Source: CAZXVW01 sp964644025
GTDB taxonomy: Bacteria; Acidobacteriota; Terriglobia; Bryobacterales; Bryobacteraceae
Direction: 5' to 3'
Length of the DNA: 40,112 nt
Assembly (NCBI GenBank): GCA_964644025.1
Contig: CAZXVW010000013.1
Span: forward strand, 1-40,112
Position 1 is the stretch's first letter. Each line of letters begins with the position of its first letter. Positions 25,907 to 33,692 of this stretch are shown here, in pieces. A model generated the notes under the pieces. The model had not been told where the DNA came from. It was given only the letters and a program-made list of their open reading frames with translations, and did no database searches. A program made the position numbers and the translations under genes.

Positions 25907-26063
25907 GCACGGCGATGTCACGCTGCTCCAGTCGGTGGATGCCCAGCTTGTACTACTTAGTCGAGCGCCGTTCGGAGCGGTCCGTGACCCCGTGAGGCGC
26001 GTCTGGGCAGTTCCGCCCACCGGGGGAGGCGGATGGAATAACGCTGTCTTGACCGAGATGATC

Positions 26064-26069
26064 TATAAT
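26064..26069 (+). promoter_or_regulatory. -10 box ahead of the superoxide reductase gene
   Basis: A perfect TATAAT lies 72 bases before the ATG, giving a leader of about 65 bases with a strong AGGAGG. The -35 at normal distance is poor. Confidence 0.4.
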
Positions 26070-26141
26070 ACAAACACACGCCGGAACAGCCGGGGACGCG
26101 AGCAGCACGCCTTGAGCTGAACCTGAATAGGAGGGAGCGAG

Positions 26142-26636
26142 ATGCAGAAAGAGAAAACCGCAATTGACCGCCGCAAGCTTCTGGGGGCTACAATGCTCGC
26201 CGGAGCGGCGGCGGCCGCGACACGGGAAGAGCTTTTCGCGGCTGGCGAGGGGGGGCCAAAGGGAGGCCAATCGATCATGAGACTCGGAGATGTGATTACG
26301 CCCCCGGATAAGGAAGGCCATGAGAAACACGTTCCCGTGATCGATGCCCCGGCCAGCGTGGCGGCCGGCGCACGGTTTCCGGTGACCGTCACGGTCGGCA
26401 AGCAAGTGCACCACCCGAACACGGTCCAGCACCACATCAAGTGGGTGCAGGTCTTTGCCAAGCAGGAGGGTTCCCGGCCGCCTGTGCACCTGGGCACATT
26501 CGACCTCGGACCGGCCTTCGCCGAGCCCAAGATCACGTTCACGGCCATGGTGGGCAAGACTTCCGAAATCATCGCCCTGTCGTATTGCAACATCCACGGC
26601 CTTTGGGACAACTCGGTTACCGTCAAGGTCACCTAG
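26142..26636 (+). CDS. Tat-exported superoxide reductase (neelaredoxin/desulfoferrodoxin-type centre)
   Basis: A 164-residue protein with AGGAGGGAGCGAG before the ATG. The N-terminus has a twin-arginine signal (DRRKLLGATMLAGAAAAA). The body matches the class II superoxide reductase iron domain, and all expected ligands of the square-pyramidal Fe(His)4Cys site are present: EKHVPVI (Glu61, His63), VHHPNTVQHHIKW (His91, His97) and CNIHGLW (Cys149, His152). It lacks the N-terminal rubredoxin-like desulforedoxin domain of class I enzymes. It reduces superoxide to peroxide without making oxygen. The Tat signal implies a folded, iron-loaded enzyme in the periplasm; most described superoxide reductases are cytoplasmic. 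It seems monocistronic, ahead of mazG. Confidence 0.9.
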   Translation: MQKEKTAIDRRKLLGATMLAGAAAAATREELFAAGEGGPKGGQSIMRLGDVITPPDKEGHEKHVPVIDAPASVAAGARFPVTVTVGKQVHHPNTVQHHIKWVQVFAKQEGSRPPVHLGTFDLGPAFAEPKITFTAMVGKTSEIIALSYCNIHGLWDNSVTVKVT

Positions 26637-26774
26637 CGCGTGCCCGATGAAGTGACCCCAGTCGTTGGGTCGGTATTTCGATAGCGCTGCGGCGGCGATG
26701 CGGTTGCCGGGAGCGGCCGAGGCGGGTGTGCGCCTCCTCTGCCGGTGCAGGACGCCTGCCCTCTCGGACTGCTG

Positions 26775-26783
26775 TGCTACCCT
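26775..26783 (+). promoter_or_regulatory. Extended -10-like box before mazG
   Basis: TGCTACCCT lies 12 bases before the mazG ATG; it has the TGn extension and a TANNNT-type box. A matching -35 is not visible. No Shine-Dalgarno sequence follows. Confidence 0.3.
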
Positions 26784-26795
26784 GTTATTCCACCC

Positions 26796-27602
26796 ATGAG
26801 CCAGACCGCGGAACCTACCACCGGCGAGCGTTTCGAGCGGCTCGTTGAAATCATGGCCCGGCTGCGCGCCCCGGACGGCTGCCCCTGGGACCGCGAGCAG
26901 AGCTTCGACACGATCAAATCGTATACGCTCGAGGAAACCTACGAGGTCCTGGACGCGATCGACGCCCGCGACTGGCCCGCCCTGGCCGAGGAGATCGGAG
27001 ACTTGCTTCTCCAGTGCGTCTTCTACGCCCAGATGGGGGCCGAGGAAGGGTTATTCACGATTGATGATTGCCTCGACGCCATCAATAAGAAGCTCGTGCG
27101 GCGTCATCCTCACGTGTTCGGCTCCGGGGAGGCCCGAACGCCGGCCGAGGTCAAGAAACGCTGGGACGAGATCAAGAGTGAGGAAAAAGGGTCCAGCAAG
27201 CAGTCAGACGGCCTGCTCTCCGGCGTATCCCGAGCGCAGCCCGCCCTGGCCGAAGCCGCCCAGATCTCTTCCCGGGTGGCCGAGGTGGGCTTCGACTGGG
27301 AGGCGACCGAAGACGTGTTCGCAAAGCTCCGCGAAGAGCTGGCCGAGCTGGCCGCGGCGCGCTCGGCGCCGGATAGCGCCTCGATGGTGGAGGACGAGAT
27401 TGGCGATATCCTCTTTGTCGTCGTGAACATAGCCAGGCATCTTAAAGTTGATCCTGAGCAGGCGCTCCGCAAGACGAACGGCAAGTTTCGCCGCCGGTTC
27501 GGTTACATCGAGAGCCGCCTGGCTGCACGGGGCGGCTCGCCGGCCGAGGCCACGCTGGAGGAGATGGAAGCCCTGTGGCAGCAAGCCAAGCAGCGGACAT
27601 GA
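26796..27602 (+). CDS. mazG: Nucleoside triphosphate pyrophosphohydrolase
   Basis: A 268-residue two-domain MazG that hydrolyses NTPs to NMP and pyrophosphate in nucleotide-pool housekeeping. The first domain has FERLVEIMARLRAPDGCPWDREQSFDTIKSYTLEETYEVLDAID and EEIGDLLLQCVFYAQMG, which form the EExxE...ExxD metal site. Then comes the conserved RRHPHVFG with KKRWDEIKSEEK. The second domain repeats the metal motif in EELAELAAAR and VEDEIGDILFVVVNIARHL. The ATG at 26796 is preferred. The stop overlaps the GNAT start (ATGA), so this housekeeping gene heads the operon. Confidence 0.94.
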   Translation: MSQTAEPTTGERFERLVEIMARLRAPDGCPWDREQSFDTIKSYTLEETYEVLDAIDARDWPALAEEIGDLLLQCVFYAQMGAEEGLFTIDDCLDAINKKLVRRHPHVFGSGEARTPAEVKKRWDEIKSEEKGSSKQSDGLLSGVSRAQPALAEAAQISSRVAEVGFDWEATEDVFAKLREELAELAAARSAPDSASMVEDEIGDILFVVVNIARHLKVDPEQALRKTNGKFRRRFGYIESRLAARGGSPAEATLEEMEALWQQAKQRT

Positions 27603-28333
27603 TCACCTATCGCGCTCTGCGGAGTTTCCCGGAATACGACGAAGCCGTCGAGCTCCAACGTGAGATCTGGGGTTTCGACGAGGTCGAGATCATCCCGGCG
27701 CGCCTGTTCCTGATTGCGCGGAACGTCGGCGGGCAGGCGATCGGCGCGTTTGACGAAGACCGGATGATCGGCTTCTGCCTCTCGATTCCGGGGCTGAGAC
27801 GGCGCGGGGAAAACCGGCTGTATCTGCACAGCCACATGCTGGGAGTCTTGCCGCAATATCGAGACCGCGGCATCGGGCGCCAGTTGAAGCTCGAACAGCG
27901 CGCTGACGCCCTTCGCCGGGACATACGCCTCATCGAGTGGACCTTTGATCCGCTGGAGCTGAAGAACGCATTCTTGAACATCGAGCGTCTGGGCGTGATC
28001 GTCCGCCGCTACGTGCTCAACGCCTACGGCGTCACCACCAGCAAGCTGCACACCGGCATGCCGACGGATCGCTGCGTGGCCGAGTGGTATCTGGACAGCG
28101 GCCGCACCGAGGCGGTCATTACCGGGAAACCTCGGGCGCGAGAGCCGGTTGCGGCCCGTGTTTCCGTGCCCGCCGGCATCGATAGGATCCGCCGGGAGGA
28201 TATATCAAACGCTCTGAAGATTCAAAAGGATGTGAGCCGGAAATTCCTGGAATACCTTGACGCGGGTCTGGCCGTGACGGGCTTTGAGAGATCCGAGGAG
28301 GCCGGTACGTACCTGTTCAGCCGATGGCCATGA
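27599..28333 (+). CDS. GNAT-family acyltransferase (COG3375-like)
   Basis: A 244-residue predicted acyltransferase starting at an ATG overlapping the mazG stop. N-terminal signals are ITYRALRSFPEYDEAVELQREIWGFD and IIPARLFLIARNVGGQAIGAFD. The acyl-CoA-binding part reads LHSHMLGVLPQYRDRGIGRQLKLEQR, with the R-x-x-G-x-G-x type pyrophosphate loop. IEWTFDPLELKNAFLNIERLG and RRYVLNAYG are typical of the COG3375 group, which is often found beside menC or N-succinylamino acid racemase genes. Relatives in a Geobacillus pathway act as D-amino acid N-succinyltransferases. Substrate here is unproven. The next gene overlaps its end. Confidence 0.85.
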   Translation: MITYRALRSFPEYDEAVELQREIWGFDEVEIIPARLFLIARNVGGQAIGAFDEDRMIGFCLSIPGLRRRGENRLYLHSHMLGVLPQYRDRGIGRQLKLEQRADALRRDIRLIEWTFDPLELKNAFLNIERLGVIVRRYVLNAYGVTTSKLHTGMPTDRCVAEWYLDSGRTEAVITGKPRAREPVAARVSVPAGIDRIRREDISNALKIQKDVSRKFLEYLDAGLAVTGFERSEEAGTYLFSRWP

Positions 28334-29436
28334 GAATCGAACGAATCCGGCTGCGGCAGATCCGCATGCCCCTGCTGCACGATTTCCAGACGAGCTTCGG
28401 ACGGACCAGGGAACGGAGCATCATTCTTGTGGAGGTTGTCTCGGAGGGCGTCTCCGGCTGGGGCGAGGTTACTGCCAGCGAGCAGCCGTTCTACAACGAG
28501 GAATGGACGCTGTCGGCCTGGGCGCTGCTGAGCGAGTACTTCGGTCCCGCACTGCTCGGGCAGCGGTTGAACTCGGCCGCCGAAACTTGGTCCCGGTTGC
28601 CCGCTGTCCGCGGCCACAACATGGCCAAGGGCGGGCTGGAAGCCGCCGTTTGGGACCTGGAAGCGCGCCTGAGCGGCGAGCCTCTTTACCGTCACATCGG
28701 CGGTGTGCGGAGGGAGATTTCCTGCGGTGTCTCGATTGGCATTCAGGAGACGGTCGAGGAGTTGCTGGAGAGGATCGCGGTGGAAGTGGAGGCCGGCTAC
28801 CAGAGAATCAAGATCAAGATCAAGCCGGGCTGGGATGGGGACGTGGTGCGGCGTGTGCGGGATAAATTCCCAAATATCAGACTGATGGCCGATGCAAACG
28901 CAGCCTATAGATTAGCCGACGCGGAACACCTGCGGGAATTGGATGCCTTTCATCTGATGATGCTCGAGCAGCCTCTGGCGCATGATGATCTGATCGACCA
29001 TGCGGCGCTGCAGGCGAAGCTGGCGACGCCGATTTGCCTGGACGAGTCGATCCGGTCGGCGCGTCACGCCGAGCAGGCGCTCCGCATTGGCGCCTGCCGG
29101 ATCATCAATATCAAGCTGGGGCGCGTGGGCGGGTTCGCCGAGGCGCGGCGGGTTCACGACGTGGCCGAGAGGGCTGGCGCACCGGTCTGGTGCGGGGGGA
29201 TGCTGGAGGCGGGCGTCGGGCGGGCGCACAACATCGCGCTGTCCACGCTGCCGAACTTTGTTCTGCCCGGGGATGTGTCGGCCAGCAAGCGTTACTGGAA
29301 GCGGGACATTATCGAGCCGCCGGTGGAGGTGACCGGACGCGGAACCATATTGCTGAGGGAGGAGCCGGGCATCGGCTACGGTATCGATCTGGATTACCTC
29401 CACCGGCTCACCGTTCGGCGGAAGGAGATCGGTTGA
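28324..29436 (+). CDS. menC: Enolase-superfamily o-succinylbenzoate synthase / N-succinylamino acid racemase
   Basis: A 370-residue enolase-superfamily enzyme of the MenC/NSAR group. Catalytic and metal residues are intact: KIKIK (Lys163, Lys165), ADANAAY (Asp190), LEQP (Glu215), LDES (Asp240) and NIKLGRVGG (Lys264). Members make o-succinylbenzoate in menaquinone synthesis, racemise N-succinyl amino acids, or do both. No other men gene is nearby; the neighbour is a GNAT acyltransferase, which favours the racemase role or a dual one. Start is ATG at 28324, with an in-frame ATG at 28330 that overlaps the GNAT stop as ATGA. The MFS start overlaps its stop. Confidence 0.85.
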   Translation: MAMRIERIRLRQIRMPLLHDFQTSFGRTRERSIILVEVVSEGVSGWGEVTASEQPFYNEEWTLSAWALLSEYFGPALLGQRLNSAAETWSRLPAVRGHNMAKGGLEAAVWDLEARLSGEPLYRHIGGVRREISCGVSIGIQETVEELLERIAVEVEAGYQRIKIKIKPGWDGDVVRRVRDKFPNIRLMADANAAYRLADAEHLRELDAFHLMMLEQPLAHDDLIDHAALQAKLATPICLDESIRSARHAEQALRIGACRIINIKLGRVGGFAEARRVHDVAERAGAPVWCGGMLEAGVGRAHNIALSTLPNFVLPGDVSASKRYWKRDIIEPPVEVTGRGTILLREEPGIGYGIDLDYLHRLTVRRKEIG

Positions 29437-30737
29437 GCCGGACCGGCGTCAGCTTCGCTCAACTGCTCCGGCAGAACCCGAACTACCGCTACACGTGGAT
29501 CGGGCAGATCGTCAGCGAAACCGGGGACCATTTCAACACGATCGCTGTCTTCAGCCTGGCGCTGCACAACACCGGCTCCGGCCTGGTGGTCAGCGGGCTG
29601 ATGATCGCCCGCGCATTGCCGATTGTGCTGGCCGGGCCGCTGGCCGGGGTGCTGCTGGACCGCATGGACCGCAAGCACCTGATGATCGCCTCGGACCTGG
29701 TCCGGGCGGTAGTGGGCTTCTGCTTCATCTTCGCCCTGGAGCCGGAGCGGACGTGGCTGCTGTTTCCGCTGAGCGCGCTGCTGATGTTCGCCTCGCCGTT
29801 CTTTACCAGCGGACGCTCGTCGATTCTCCCGGCCATCACAACCAAGGAAGAGCTGCACACGGCGAATTCACTCACCAAGACTACCCAGTGGACAGCGGTC
29901 ACGGTGGGGGCGATGCTGGGCGGGGCCAGCGCCATGCAGTTCGGCTACCAGTGGGCGTTCATCTTCAACGCGGCTTCGTTCGTGTTCTCGGCGGCCTGCA
30001 TCAGCCGGCTCCGGGCCCGGCGAGGGTTCCGGGCGGAGCGGAAGGCCATTACCGAATCGGGGGTGCTGGTGCCGTGGCGGGACTACGTGGAAGGATTGCG
30101 CTACATGCGGTCGGCGCCGCTGTTGTTTACCATCGCGCTGGCGCACGTGGGTTGGGCCACCGGCGGCGGAGCGGCGCAAATCCTGTTCACGCTGTTCGGC
30201 GAGGTCGTCTACCCGTACGGTCCGGTCGGCATGGGCGCCATCTGGGGATTCGCCGGCCTGGGGCTGCTCATCGGGGGCACGGCGGCCAACCGGTTCGGCT
30301 CCCGGCTGGATTTCGAAGGATTCCGGAAGCTGATCCCGGTGGTCTTCGTCATCCACAGCCTCGCTTACATACTGTTCAGCCAGGTGCGGCCGTTCTGGAT
30401 GGTGCTCGCCTTCATCGCGCTATCGCGGTTTGGCATGGGGGTAGCCGCCATCTTGAATACCACGCTGCTGTTGCGGCATGTGCCCGACGCCTACCGGGGC
30501 CGCGTGTTTGCCACTATTGAAACGCTGGTCTGGGGCACGATGATGCTGTCGATGGCCGGGGCGGGGTTTGCCTCGACGCGCTTCGACGCCCGCGCCATTG
30601 GGGCCGTGGCCGGCGTGCTGAGCTGTTCTACAGCGGTAATCTGGCTGGTAGCCGGCTGGAAGGGGATGCTGAAGGAACCTGAGCCGGTTGGCGTTGATAC
30701 CAAGGAGGTGGAAGTCCATGGGGAACCCGGCATCTGA
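29433..30737 (+). CDS. MFS exporter (EntS/macrolide-efflux-like)
   Basis: A 434-residue MFS protein with about 12 hydrophobic segments. It starts at TTG 29433, overlapping the menC stop (TTGA), with AAGGAGATCGG just upstream; a much longer frame to the left is only a shadow. N-terminal FAQLLRQNPNYRYTWIGQIVSETGDHFNTIAVFSLAL and AGPLAGVLLDRMDRKHLMIASDLVRA are typical of the MFS_3 exporter group. VVFVIHSLAYILFSQ and RHVPDAYRGRVFATIETLVWG are family features of the C-terminal half. Its place in the operon suggests it exports or imports the product of the GNAT-enolase pair. The end overlaps the SDR start by 20 bases. Confidence 0.88.
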   Translation: MSRTGVSFAQLLRQNPNYRYTWIGQIVSETGDHFNTIAVFSLALHNTGSGLVVSGLMIARALPIVLAGPLAGVLLDRMDRKHLMIASDLVRAVVGFCFIFALEPERTWLLFPLSALLMFASPFFTSGRSSILPAITTKEELHTANSLTKTTQWTAVTVGAMLGGASAMQFGYQWAFIFNAASFVFSAACISRLRARRGFRAERKAITESGVLVPWRDYVEGLRYMRSAPLLFTIALAHVGWATGGGAAQILFTLFGEVVYPYGPVGMGAIWGFAGLGLLIGGTAANRFGSRLDFEGFRKLIPVVFVIHSLAYILFSQVRPFWMVLAFIALSRFGMGVAAILNTTLLLRHVPDAYRGRVFATIETLVWGTMMLSMAGAGFASTRFDARAIGAVAGVLSCSTAVIWLVAGWKGMLKEPEPVGVDTKEVEVHGEPGI

Positions 30738-31458
30738 GACTGCCACGCTGGAAGGGAAGGTGGTGCTGGTAACCGGAGCCGCGAGGCGAATCGGCCGGGC
30801 GATCGCCCTGCGCCTGGCGCGTGAGGGGGCGCGCGTGGTGATCCACTATCACCGCTCGGAGGCCGAGGCGCGGCGGACGGCCGCCGAATGCGGCGCCGCG
30901 GAGCTGGTTCGAGCCGATCTGGAACACCTTGCTGAGATCGAGCGCCTGTTTGCCGTTGTGAAGGAGCGCTGCGGGCGGCTGGACGGGCTGGTGAACAATG
31001 CCGGCCGTTACGCCACCGCTGATCCGCTGGAGATCACCGAGGCCGACTGGGACTTCATTCACAGCGTAAACCTGAAGGCGGTTTTCTTCTGCTGCCAGCA
31101 GGCCGCCCGGCTCATGAAGGCCGGCGGCGGGGGCCGGATTGTCAACATCAGTTCCCTGGGGGGTATCCGCCCCTGGGCAGAGCACGTCCACTATTGCGCT
31201 TCCAAGGCCGGCGTCATCATGCTCACCCGCGCCCTGGCGAAAGCTTTCGCCCCTGCGATCACGGTCAATTCCGTTGCGCCCGGCGTGATCAGCTTCGGCG
31301 AGTTCAATGACGAGAGCCGGGCAATGGTGCGCGCCACGCCCGCCGGCCGCGCTGGTGCGGGAGAAGAGGTGGCTGACGCGGTGGTGTACTTCCTGAAAGC
31401 GTCGGATTTCATCACCGGACAAACACTGGCGGTTGACGGCGGCCTCAGCCAGCGGTGA
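30718..31458 (+). CDS. Short-chain dehydrogenase/reductase (FabG/pteridine reductase-like)
   Basis: A 246-residue SDR. The NAD(P)-binding TGAARRIGRAIALRLAREG, NNAG in LVNNAGRYA, the catalytic Ser in NISSLGG, and Tyr/Lys in HYCASKAGV are all present. It ends in the usual FITGQTLAVDGGLSQ. AAGGAGGTGGAAGTCC precedes the ATG at 30718 and lies in the end of the MFS gene, so translation is probably independent. The ARRIG after TGA and the HYHRS segment are more like pteridine reductases than plain FabG, and NADPH use is likely. The substrate is not known. Confidence 0.9.
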   Translation: MGNPASETATLEGKVVLVTGAARRIGRAIALRLAREGARVVIHYHRSEAEARRTAAECGAAELVRADLEHLAEIERLFAVVKERCGRLDGLVNNAGRYATADPLEITEADWDFIHSVNLKAVFFCCQQAARLMKAGGGGRIVNISSLGGIRPWAEHVHYCASKAGVIMLTRALAKAFAPAITVNSVAPGVISFGEFNDESRAMVRATPAGRAGAGEEVADAVVYFLKASDFITGQTLAVDGGLSQR

Positions 31459-31501
31459 AACTATCATCAGCCCTGGATTTTCGCGGGAACGAGGGACGCT
31501 T

Positions 31502-32692
31502 ATGAAACTGCGGCAACAAATGACGCGCCGGAGCCTCTTGGGAGGCCTCGGCGCTCAGATCACTGTCAGGGCGTTTGCCAGGCAAGCCCCGGCCGGCCGG
31601 GTGTCTATTGCGCGCTGCCGGAGTTACGGCCGCGAGTTCGAAGCGGCGCTGCGGAAGACGATCGATCAGGTCGGCGGTATCGGCCGCCTGGTCAAGGGAA
31701 AGACCGTGGCTGTGAAGTTGAACCTGACGGGCAACATCACCCGGTTTCCCAAGCGGGCGGAGCTGCCCTACCGCAGCCACCCGGATGTAGTGTTGGCCGT
31801 GGCCACGCTGCTGGCGCGGGCCGGCGCGCGGCGCATCCGGCTGATCGAGAGCTTCTTTCCCGCCCGGCAGGAGCTGGAGCTGTGGGCGCGTTACGGCCTC
31901 GATGTGGACGCCATCAACAATGTCGGGTGCAAGGTCGAGTGGGAAAACACCAACAACATCGGGAAGGCGAAAAAGTACGCGCGGGTGAAGGTGCCCTGGG
32001 GCGGCTACATCTTTCCGGCTTACGAGATCAACCACTCCTACGTGGATTGCGACACCTATGTTTCGCTTTCCATGCTCAAGAACCACTGGATTGCGGGCGT
32101 CACGATGTCGCTGAAGAACAATTTCGGCATCACCCCGTGCTCGCTTTACGGCGGCGACGCGTGGCCCGATGGCAACGAAGACCCGCGGCAGGAGCGCGGG
32201 CCGGTCTGCCATAACGGGACCAGCAAACCGGCCAAGGGCGCGCCCCAGGAGCTGGACCCGTCGTCTCCGCGAGACAGCGGCTACCGGGTGCCGCGGATTA
32301 TTACAGACCTGGTTGGCGTCCGCCCGGTGGACCTGGCCATCGTGGACGGCGTCGTCTCCATCCGCGGCGGGGAGGGCATCTGGAACAAAGGTGTTCAGAG
32401 GATTGAACCGGGATTGCTCCTTGCCGGCACGAACCCGGTTTCCACCGACGCCGTCTCAACCGCGGTGATGGGCTATGACCCGCGCGGTAAGCGGGGCGAC
32501 AAGCCGTTCATCCGGGGCGACAATACGATCATGCTGGCCGAGGCTGTCGGTATCGGCTCGGCGGATCTTTCCCGCATCGAGGTAGCCGGTTTGAGCATCG
32601 ACGAGGCGCGCTGCGATTACGGTCCCGGGCCGGTGGGCAAGCCGGTCCCGCTCCGTGGACGGTGCGCCGCGCCCGAGGCGGGCGGCGCCTGA
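31502..32692 (+). CDS. DUF362 domain protein, Tat-exported
   Basis: A 396-residue protein from the ATG at 31502, 43 bases after the SDR stop. The N-terminus has a twin-arginine signal (MTRRSLLGGLGAQITVRAFA). Typical DUF362 segments follow: VKGKTVAVKLNLTGNITRFP, HPDVVLAVATLLARAGARRIRLIES, NHSYVDCDTYVSLSMLKNHWIAGVTMSLKNNFGITP, VDLAIVDGVVSIRGGEG, LLLAGTNPVSTDAVSTAVMGYDP. No ferredoxin-type Cys cluster is present. The family has no established biochemical role. The last gene of the mazG-GNAT-enolase-MFS-SDR run; whether it joins the same pathway is unclear. Confidence 0.88.
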   Translation: MKLRQQMTRRSLLGGLGAQITVRAFARQAPAGRVSIARCRSYGREFEAALRKTIDQVGGIGRLVKGKTVAVKLNLTGNITRFPKRAELPYRSHPDVVLAVATLLARAGARRIRLIESFFPARQELELWARYGLDVDAINNVGCKVEWENTNNIGKAKKYARVKVPWGGYIFPAYEINHSYVDCDTYVSLSMLKNHWIAGVTMSLKNNFGITPCSLYGGDAWPDGNEDPRQERGPVCHNGTSKPAKGAPQELDPSSPRDSGYRVPRIITDLVGVRPVDLAIVDGVVSIRGGEGIWNKGVQRIEPGLLLAGTNPVSTDAVSTAVMGYDPRGKRGDKPFIRGDNTIMLAEAVGIGSADLSRIEVAGLSIDEARCDYGPGPVGKPVPLRGRCAAPEAGGA

Positions 32693-32747
32693 TCCTCTCG
32701 GCAAACAACCTGCTCAAACTTCCCCGCCGGCTGGCGATAAGCATAGT

Positions 32748-33161
32748 GTGCGCCGGTTCCTGGAAAACGCAATCGAAATTTTCGATGCCGCGGACCACTG
32801 CTCCGGGGCTGGCCATGAACCTTCCGAGTGGACCATTCTGATCAGCCCCACGGGGGGGATCCAGATGGTGGCCGGTTGCGACTGGCCGCTGGCGAGCCTC
32901 CAGGCGCACCGTGGGGCGGAGATGGTCTACCGGATCAGCCGGCGGGGAGACGGCGTTCGCCTGGAAGGGCGGGCAGGTTGCCGGACTTGTTTGTTCGAAA
33001 CCGCAAGGCCCGATGGGGCCGCCCGCCCCCTGCCGGCTGAGCGGCCGGAGGACCTGATCCGGCCGATCGTGAGTCCGGCGCCGTGTTTCCAGGCGGCCGC
33101 GTTGCCGCAGGCGTCTCCTCCCTCCATGCTCCCAGCAACCGCCGGGCGGCCCGGCCGTTGA
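32748..33161 (+). CDS. Small hypothetical protein
   Basis: A frame with no standard ATG outside the end of the DUF362 gene; the GTG at 32748 begins RRFLENAIEIFDAADHCSG. The central part, SEWTILISPTGGIQMVAGCDWPLASLQAHRGAEMVYRISRRGDGVRLEGRAG, is compact and protein-like, and resembles small acidobacterial proteins of about 90-100 residues with a WTILI...GGI...DWPL core. The C-terminal part (after ARPDGA) is Pro/Ala-rich and may not be original. The function is unknown. Residues CRTCLFE hold a Cys pair. It is convergent to the yraN genes. Confidence 0.5.
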   Translation: MRRFLENAIEIFDAADHCSGAGHEPSEWTILISPTGGIQMVAGCDWPLASLQAHRGAEMVYRISRRGDGVRLEGRAGCRTCLFETARPDGAARPLPAERPEDLIRPIVSPAPCFQAAALPQASPPSMLPATAGRPGR

Positions 33162-33249
33162 GCGGCGGGGAAATCACGGGAACACCGGGCTTGCCCGGGG
33201 CGATGATCACCCGGTGGCCGGTGAGCGAATCCTGGCGGAGTTCGGGCAG
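33150..33249 (-). pseudogene. Possible 5' remnant of galT
   Basis: Right after the yraN stop the minus strand reads LPELRQDSLTGHRVIIAPGKPG, which matches the start of galactose-1-phosphate uridylyltransferase (xxELRxDPLTGxWVIIAP). The expected ATG is CTG here, and the similarity stops within about 25 residues; the CxxC zinc segment that should follow is absent. So it is a short dead fragment, if the match is real. Confidence 0.35.
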
Positions 33250-33253
33250 GCGG

Positions 33254-33691
33254 CTATTGTGCCGCCGTGGTGACCGGGTAGACGTCGCGGAGATGGGTGA
33301 TCGAGGGTGGGTCGCTGAGCAGCACGTTGACGATATCGAAACGCACGCGGGTCCACTCGATTCCGGCCCGGCGGGTGTATTCCCGCGCGCCGCGGAACAG
33401 GCGGTCGCGCTTGAAGCCATCGATGGCTCGGTCCGGCGCTCCGTACTCGGCGCTGGTGCGGGACTTGACCTCGACGATCACCAATGTCTCTCCCTCCCAG
33501 GCCACGATGTCCAGCTCCGGGACACCGGAGCGCGGGCGGAAGTTGCGCGCCACCACGACGAACCCCTGCTGCTGGAGATAACGGTGCGCCAGGTCTTCGC
33601 CCCGGCGTCCGGCGGCGTGGTCCGGATTCCAGAGCCGCCTCCGGCGCCGGTCGCGGAGATCGTCCGCCCAGCGGTACAGAAACGCGAACAT
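33254..33691 (-). CDS. yraN: UPF0102 family protein YraN
   Basis: A 145-residue protein of the YraN family, a restriction-endonuclease-like fold of unclear function. Core features are AGRRGEDLAHRYLQQQGFVVVARNFRPRSGVPELDIVAWEGETLVIVEVKSRTSAEYG, holding the E...D...ExK-type metal residues, and AIDGFKRDRLFRGAREYTRR. The N-terminal FLYRWADDLRDRRRRRLW is an extra helical lead-in. It lies one base after the stop of the methyltransferase gene, so the two are an operon. Confidence 0.9.
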   Translation of the reverse strand: MFAFLYRWADDLRDRRRRRLWNPDHAAGRRGEDLAHRYLQQQGFVVVARNFRPRSGVPELDIVAWEGETLVIVEVKSRTSAEYGAPDRAIDGFKRDRLFRGAREYTRRAGIEWTRVRFDIVNVLLSDPPSITHLRDVYPVTTAAQ

Positions 33692-33692
33692 C

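Noticed and set aside
17103..33249. CRISPR arrays, prophage or toxin-antitoxin modules
   Set aside because: No regularly spaced repeats, phage structural genes or small paired toxin/antitoxin frames were found.
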